Positions 58,975 through 64,000 of a stretch of DNA of 64,000 nucleotides are shown piece after piece (the stretch's first letter is position 1; each line of letters begins with the position of its first letter). Below the pieces are notes generated by a model. It searched no databases. It was not told the origin of the DNA and saw only the letters and a list, made by a program, of their open reading frames with translations. The translations under genes and the position numbers were made by a program. Origin of the DNA: Robertmurraya dakarensis (GTDB lineage: Bacteria; Bacillota; Bacilli; Bacillales; Cytobacillaceae); NCBI RefSeq assembly GCF_900156875.1, contig NZ_LT707409.1, forward strand, positions 3,021,757 to 3,085,756, in the 5' to 3' direction.

Positions 58975-61563
58975 TTATTTGTTGTTTAGCAGGTAGACTA
59001 CTTTTGCAGCTTGGGCGCGTGTTGCTTGGTTGCCTGGTTTGTATTGTTTGCCGTAGCCTTGTACTAATTCTAGATCAAATGCTTTTTGGATCGCATCTTG
59101 TGTTTCTGCACTTAATGCTGCCGTATCCGCGAATTGCTTTTGTTCTGAAGCTTTTACTTCACCGTTTTGCTTTTCGTATGCACGAACTAACATCGTTGTC
59201 ATTTGTGCACGTGTAATTGGCTTGTAAGGATCAAACGTTGTCGCAGAAGTTCCTGTTGTAATTCCTGCTTCATATGCTGCCGCCACTTCTTTTGCAAGGT
59301 CGCCGCTAACATCTGTGAATGGCGCATCGTTTTTAGCAGTTAATCCTAAAGAACGTACTAACAAGCTCGCAAATTGACCGCGAGTGATGTTTGCTCCTGG
59401 ATCAAATGTTGTTGGAGTTTTTCCTTTAATGACGCCTTCATTAGCAAGAGCAGCGATATATTCATAAGCCCAGTGGCTTCCAGAAACATCTTTAAATCCT
59501 GGATCTACTGGAGCTTCAGGCTCTTGCGGCTCTGTCGGTTCAGTTGGCTCAGTTGGTGTTGGTTCTGTCGGCTCTTCCCCTTCACCAGCTCCACTTAAGT
59601 CAATGCTGAAAATGCCAAAACCAGCTTCATTTGTTTTACCAGTATAAGTGATATTATTCGTTTCCTTCGCTAACTCAGCAGCTTTTGGATTAGATAAGAA
59701 TGTTACATTTGCATCAACAGGAGCGAATGTCCAGTTGTTATTTACTTCTGCTTCAATCGTTCCATGTTCAACAACATAGTTCATCATCGCTTGACGGTTT
59801 GAATCTGGCGCTTGTAGAACTGTGTTCACTCCGCCCGGATTCATTAACTTGCTGCCTGCCGCACGGTAGTCATTTGTTGCTACGATGAATTCCATATCCG
59901 CTGTTACAGGCTCACCATTGTACTTAAGGTTTTTAATACGATTTGCTTCAGGGTTAATCACGTTTTGACCTCTGTCATACTTTGGCAATGATGTCACGTC
60001 GATTTCGTATGTTACGCCATCAATCACATCAAAGTTGTATGTCGGGAAGTCTGGGTTAATCAGATTTTGCTCTTCCGTGCTGTTCGGATCAATGGTGTTG
60101 TACTGGCCAGCTGACCATTCTAACCATTCTTTAAGTTTTTCGCCATCCACTTTAACAGCATTCACAACGTTATTATCATAAAGATATAAATCAGCAATAT
60201 TTTTAAGAACAAGAGTACCAGCTTTCACGTCTGTAAAATCATCTACACCGCCGCGGCCTGCTTTAAATGGAGCAGCAGCCGAAAGCACTGGAAGATCTGC
60301 GTATTCACTATCTTTTAATGCATTTTCCACATACCATGTTTGTGCTCTATTTAAAATTTCCATCGCTGCATTATCTTTTACAAGACCAAAGTAAGTGTTC
60401 AAGTCACCTGTTAATTCACCAACAGGAGTTTCCATATATTTGATGGTCGCTTCATGCTCTTCTGCTACAGCATCTACGATTTCTTGAACAGGCTCAGCAG
60501 TTTGTTCGCCGACCGTGATTGGCTTTAATTGCGCTTGAGCATCCTGTACGACCCATGCATTGTCCACTTTTTCTATTTTCAAATCGATCAGTCCGATGTT
60601 ATTTCCCCAAGAACCAGGCATTAACGTTGGAATTCCATTGATCGTTCCTTTTGTGTTATCAATTCCATTTCCATCTGGGAATGATGGTTTAGCTGCGTTC
60701 GGGAATGTTTGATGCTGATGTCCTGTTAAAATCGCGTCAATTCCTTCAACTTGGCTCAAGTAGTAAGAAGCATTTTCCATGCCTTCTTGGTATGGCTGCA
60801 ATTTGCCATTTTGATCGTAGCTCGCGATACCAGAGTGAGCAAGCACGACAACGATATCTGCTCCTGCTTCCTTCATTTGCGGTACTACTTCTTTTGCAGA
60901 CTCAACAATGTCTTTCACTTTCAAGTCATCTGCAATATATTTTGCATCCCATGTTAAAATTTGCGGAGGCACGAAACCAGTTACACCGACTTTAATTGTA
61001 TGTTCCTCTCCATCTTCATCTACTACTGTTTTTTCTAAAATTTCATAAGGAGTAAAATAGCGATTGCCGTCATTATCATAGACATTGGCATTCACGTATG
61101 GAAAATCAGCACCTTCTAGTGCAATATCTAAATAGTCTAATCCATAGTTAAATTCATGGTTCCCTACTGTTGCAGCGTCATAGTTTAATTGATTCATTGC
61201 CTTAAAAACAGGGTGTACATATCCTTCTTTCATTAAGTCGTTGTTGTAGACATAATCACCCATTGGGCTTCCTTGGATTAGATCACCGTTGTCAAAAAGC
61301 AGGCTGTTCGGCGCTTCTTCACGAACTTCGTTAATTAATTTAGCTGCTTTGGATAAGCCATAAGCATTAGTAGATGAACCTTTGTAGTAATCATAGTTCA
61401 TAACGTTTGAGTGGATATCTGTTGTTTCAACGATTCGAAGATTGACGACATCTTCATCGTTCATCACATCAGCGTAGGTAATAGTTGGAGCAACTTGCGG
61501 GATAATCAGTCCAAGTGCGATAGCTGCACCAGCAACTGCCTTTTTTCCAAACTTCTTTTTCAC
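58975..61563 (-). CDS. SLH-anchored 2',3'-cyclic-nucleotide 2'-phosphodiesterase/3'-nucleotidase
   Basis: 862 residues. Signal peptide 1-32. CpdB/YfkN-type metallophosphatase with metal ligands in RIVETTDIHSNVMNYDYYKG, LFDNGDLIQGSPMGDY, VGNHEFNYGLDYL and LTGHQHQTFP; 5'-nucleotidase C-terminal domain at about 385-615 (ending VATNDYRAAGSKLMNP); a Pro/Thr/Glu linker at ~665-690; then three C-terminal SLH repeats (KDVSGSHWAYEYIAALANEG; TDVSGDLAKEVAAAYEAGIT; an AALSAETQDAIQKAFDLELV unit). It degrades extracellular cyclic nucleotides and 3'-nucleotides. The domain order is reversed relative to the SLH nucleotidase at 44236. The last ~30 codons are A/C-rich. Confidence 0.92.
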   Translation of the reverse strand: MKKKFGKKAVAGAAIALGLIIPQVAPTITYADVMNDEDVVNLRIVETTDIHSNVMNYDYYKGSSTNAYGLSKAAKLINEVREEAPNSLLFDNGDLIQGSPMGDYVYNNDLMKEGYVHPVFKAMNQLNYDAATVGNHEFNYGLDYLDIALEGADFPYVNANVYDNDGNRYFTPYEILEKTVVDEDGEEHTIKVGVTGFVPPQILTWDAKYIADDLKVKDIVESAKEVVPQMKEAGADIVVVLAHSGIASYDQNGKLQPYQEGMENASYYLSQVEGIDAILTGHQHQTFPNAAKPSFPDGNGIDNTKGTINGIPTLMPGSWGNNIGLIDLKIEKVDNAWVVQDAQAQLKPITVGEQTAEPVQEIVDAVAEEHEATIKYMETPVGELTGDLNTYFGLVKDNAAMEILNRAQTWYVENALKDSEYADLPVLSAAAPFKAGRGGVDDFTDVKAGTLVLKNIADLYLYDNNVVNAVKVDGEKLKEWLEWSAGQYNTIDPNSTEEQNLINPDFPTYNFDVIDGVTYEIDVTSLPKYDRGQNVINPEANRIKNLKYNGEPVTADMEFIVATNDYRAAGSKLMNPGGVNTVLQAPDSNRQAMMNYVVEHGTIEAEVNNNWTFAPVDANVTFLSNPKAAELAKETNNITYTGKTNEAGFGIFSIDLSGAGEGEEPTEPTPTEPTEPTEPQEPEAPVDPGFKDVSGSHWAYEYIAALANEGVIKGKTPTTFDPGANITRGQFASLLVRSLGLTAKNDAPFTDVSGDLAKEVAAAYEAGITTGTSATTFDPYKPITRAQMTTMLVRAYEKQNGEVKASEQKQFADTAALSAETQDAIQKAFDLELVQGYGKQYKPGNQATRAQAAKVVYLLNNK

Positions 61564-61700
61564 TAAAAATTCCCCCTAGGAAAGTGTTTTCAAACAAAGA
61601 AATCATAGCATTTTAGCAGGGTAAAATCTACTATTTTAATCTATTTTCCATAATTTTTACAAATGTATGACATAGTAGAATACTCACTATCATAATTTCC

Positions 61701-61752
61701 AAAAAAAGAGAGCCACCCAATACCCTCCAACAGATATTGAGTGACTCTCTTA
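61701..61752 (-). terminator. Terminator after S-layer-like gene
   Basis: On the minus strand AGAGAGTCACTCAATA pairs with TATTGGGTGGCTCTCT (G-U pairs), then TTTTTTTGG. Confidence 0.9.
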
Positions 61753-61775
61753 TTACTTATAATGACTGTCTGTGT

Positions 61776-61810
61776 CGTGTGGACAGTGTCCACGGGCGGT
61801 ACCTGGTACC
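61776..61810 (-). repeat. REP-like GGTACC repeat locus 10
   Basis: GTGGACAGTGTCCACGGGC then GGTACCTGGTACC ending 61810. Inverted orientation. Lies between the S-layer-like stop codon (61818) and its terminator, so in the 3' UTR. Confidence 0.88.
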
Positions 61811-61817
61811 TGTTTTA

Positions 61818-64000
61818 TTACTTCGCTACAGTGAAGAAAACTTCTTCTTTTGCAGCATTTCCATTTCCATCTTTAATAATATTAACGATGTCAGTAGTAA
61901 ATCTAACTCCGCCTTCTGTAGTGCTGATAGAAGCACTTTCACCAGCAGTTATTACGAAAGTCTTGTTATCTTCAGTTACTGCAATAGCACCTTCACCGAA
62001 TTTCTCCATTCCTTCTAGTGCTGCTTTAACAGCTGCCACTGATTCACCTGACAATGCTTCAGTAAATGTGATAGTTACAGTCTCTCCAGCATCTAAAGTA
62101 GAATTACTGTTTTGGTCAGCGATAACCATAGATTGAGCTGCAGGAGCAAATACATCTTCAACAGTTACATCAAATTGGTAATCTACTTCAACAGTTTTTC
62201 CATTGATTACAACTTCATCAACAAATAATGTTGCAGTTCCTTCAGAAAGAACAACTTCAGCAGCATTTTCATCATCTAGAGTAAATGATGCATCAGCGCT
62301 ATCTGCGATAACAGCCTTCTTATCAGATACAACTGAGAAAGAAGTAATGTTTGAAGAATCTACAGTATCTCCATCTTGAGTAATTTCTAGAGCAGCTTGG
62401 ATTTCTGCAAATAAGTTAGTTGTGTTATCAACTACAATTTCATCTTCAGTTTGAGTTAATTCATAAGCGGCTTCAGTATCAACTACCTCAAATTCAGTGT
62501 TGATGACTTCAAGGGCACCTACAGTTACTTTTAATGTGTACGTTCCAGTTTCTGTTACAGCAAGTTCGCTTCCAAAACCAAGTGAAACTGAAGTTCCAGT
62601 TGCACTATCGATCTCAGTACCATCTTCATCAACAACTACGTACTCAGCCTCAACAGCACCCGCAGTTTTCACATCATCTTCATCAACTGGGAATACTTGA
62701 AGTGTAGTTTCGCTTACAGTATCTTCGTCATCATCAGAAGAACCATAAAGATCAATTTCCTTTAAGCCTTCTAATTTATAGTCAGCAATCTCTCCAGCTT
62801 CTTCAATAGAAACTTCTAGAGTTTCAACAATTTTACCATCTTCATTTTTCACAGTGATAGTAGTCTTGCCAGTTTCACCATCTACTGCAGTTAAGTTTAA
62901 TACAAGTGCACCAGATGTAGTTGTACGGCCTTCACCCTCTTGGTCCACCTCTACTGAATCACCTTTAACTTCAACAGTTAAGTCTTCTTCAGATGCCGAG
63001 AAATCCTCACCATATTGGTCTACTAGTTGAACTGTTACAGTTTCATTTTCATCAACATCAGGGTTAATTGCTAGGTTAGTAATAGCATCTCCCTCATCGT
63101 TTCGAATTTCTAAAGCATCAAACTTCGCTTCAGCCACAACATCAATTTTAACTACTTTTGTAACATCTCCCATAGTTACTTTAACATCTGCAGTACCGAC
63201 TTTACGTGCTGTTAATTCACCAGTCGCTTCATCAACTACAAGGATGCTTGGAGAAAGTGATTCAAATTTAATTGTTTCGGCTGCTTCTTCACCATATTGG
63301 TCTAAGAATAATACATCTAGAGATAATCCGTTTTGGCCGATTGCGATATCATGGTCAGCTTCAAAATCATCAGCATTCCAAGCATCTAAGTCGCCAACAG
63401 GTTCAGACACTACTGAATAAGCTGAGAATTCTGTTGCTTCTCCATCATTAGCAGTAATTTTAATTCTTTTGCTCTTAACGTCACCAGCAACGATTTCGAC
63501 AAAAACAGATTGTCCATCTTCTAAATCATTAGCAACAATTACACCAGTTGAAGTATCAACATCAGATCTGTCATCATTGAAAGTTACGTCAGTTTCTTCA
63601 GTAACATCTACTCCAGTATCTGTTAATACAGTGTATTCAATTTCGTAGTCTTCTGAAGGATCAATTGTCTTGCTTGAAGCTAGGATTTCAGAAACTTCAC
63701 CTAGTACAAAGTCAAGAGTGTAAGATAATTCTTCTTCACCAGCATTGATTGTGAAATCGTATGAAGTTTCATCTTTAAGTGCATCATATAACTCAAGTGA
63801 AGCAGATTTTCCATCTTCAGCTAGTTCTACTGATTTAACGAAAATACGATCTTCATCTTCATCCTCAATCACAACATCATTACGGTCAAATGCTTCTACA
63901 GCTTGGTTAAACTGAACTTCAACTGTTGTTGTTGTATCAACATCAATGTTTATAATTTCTGATTCAACAATTTCAGGAACTTCCGGTGTATTAACAGCCT
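61818..64000 (-). CDS. S-layer-like surface protein (N-terminus beyond window)
   Basis: At least 727 residues in frame, open to the window edge with no stop; an internal GTG at 63872 is not a true start because the frame reads through. Very acidic, rich in Thr/Val/Ala/Asp/Glu, made of bacterial Ig-like strands (for example VFLDQYGEEAAETI-type and LTARKVGTADVKVTMGDVTK, Big_2-like). The C-terminal segment (SMVIADQNSNSTLDAGETVT, ITFTEALSGES) resembles Ig-like/calcium-binding ends of S-layer proteins. SLH repeats are expected at the unseen N-terminus. It has a strong terminator and would be an abundant product. Codon use is uniform (A-ending), suggesting high expression. Confidence 0.78.
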   Translation of the reverse strand, partial: AVNTPEVPEIVESEIINIDVDTTTTVEVQFNQAVEAFDRNDVVIEDEDEDRIFVKSVELAEDGKSASLELYDALKDETSYDFTINAGEEELSYTLDFVLGEVSEILASSKTIDPSEDYEIEYTVLTDTGVDVTEETDVTFNDDRSDVDTSTGVIVANDLEDGQSVFVEIVAGDVKSKRIKITANDGEATEFSAYSVVSEPVGDLDAWNADDFEADHDIAIGQNGLSLDVLFLDQYGEEAAETIKFESLSPSILVVDEATGELTARKVGTADVKVTMGDVTKVVKIDVVAEAKFDALEIRNDEGDAITNLAINPDVDENETVTVQLVDQYGEDFSASEEDLTVEVKGDSVEVDQEGEGRTTTSGALVLNLTAVDGETGKTTITVKNEDGKIVETLEVSIEEAGEIADYKLEGLKEIDLYGSSDDDEDTVSETTLQVFPVDEDDVKTAGAVEAEYVVVDEDGTEIDSATGTSVSLGFGSELAVTETGTYTLKVTVGALEVINTEFEVVDTEAAYELTQTEDEIVVDNTTNLFAEIQAALEITQDGDTVDSSNITSFSVVSDKKAVIADSADASFTLDDENAAEVVLSEGTATLFVDEVVINGKTVEVDYQFDVTVEDVFAPAAQSMVIADQNSNSTLDAGETVTITFTEALSGESVAAVKAALEGMEKFGEGAIAVTEDNKTFVITAGESASISTTEGGVRFTTDIVNIIKDGNGNAAKEEVFFTVAK

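Noticed and set aside
63872..63872. Internal GTG as the true start of the S-layer-like gene
   Set aside because: The frame stays open to the window edge with the same composition, and there is no ribosome binding site before the GTG.

Overview
The window looks like chromosomal DNA of a motile, spore-forming, competence-gene-bearing low-GC Firmicute of the Bacillaceae. The evidence is FlgM/FlgN/FlgK with a flagellin, ComFA/ComFC, DegS/DegU, the sporulation inhibitor Sda, a CwlC-type mother-cell amidase, TagO and LytR-CpsA-Psr teichoic acid enzymes, Bacillus-type ribosome binding sites (AGGAGG-like) and frequent TTG/GTG starts. At least seven proteins carry S-layer homology (SLH) triplets, and a partial S-layer-like protein closes the window, so the cell probably has an SLH-anchored surface layer.

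Layout. 1-11.5 kb (minus strand): late flagellar genes flgM-flgN-flgK (cut by the window edge), yaaR-like, a giant 1105-residue flagellin with its chaperone fliS, and a ylqG-ylqH-like pair in which YlqG is expanded to about 1660 residues by 90-residue tandem repeats. Three sigma-D-type promoters drive this block. 11-18 kb: yvyF, comFC, comFA (no comFB), degV, sda and degU-degS. 18-23 kb: yvyE, a TagU-like LCP protein, tagO and a SpoIID/LytB protein. 23-29 kb: a six-gene minus-strand operon (pyruvyl transferase, GT4, PssD/PssE, MurJ-like flippase, SLH lipoprotein) that looks like a secondary cell wall polymer locus. 29-46 kb: SLH-anchored amidase, phosphodiester glycosidase, subtilase and 5'-nucleotidase, an SH3-repeat deacetylase, and a gtrA-csbB-yfhO glycosylation operon. 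46-64 kb: a second LCP protein, a REP-associated tyrosine transposase (RAYT), DUF2207, hisC, a methyltransferase, a diguanylate cyclase, a small accessory patch (CGCGG-motif peptide, resolvase, type I toxin-antitoxin), pfkB, an acyltransferase, cwlC, an SLH-tagged cyclic nucleotide phosphodiesterase and the S-layer-like gene.

How it fits together. TagO makes the lipid-linked start of wall polymers and LCP proteins attach them. The csaB-like operon would build and pyruvylate the polymer that SLH domains bind, and the SLH enzymes (amidase, nucleotidases, protease, glycosidase) would then sit on it. DegS/DegU, ComF, Sda and the flagellar genes mark motility/competence/sporulation decision circuits.

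The most unusual signals are as follows. (1) Ten loci of a GGTACCTGGTACC repeat family lie only in the 38-62 kb half, two of them flanking the RAYT gene in opposite orientation, and several abut stop codons. (2) The DNA flanking these loci shows a sharp amino/keto strand-bias switch (A+C-rich to the left, G+T-rich to the right) that ignores gene direction. (3) A complete-looking type I toxin-antitoxin locus has a consensus antisense promoter, a sequestered Shine-Dalgarno and 5'/3' long-range pairing. (4) An orphan CGCGG-motif gene resembles a RiPP precursor family. (5) Flagellar proteins are expanded by repeats.
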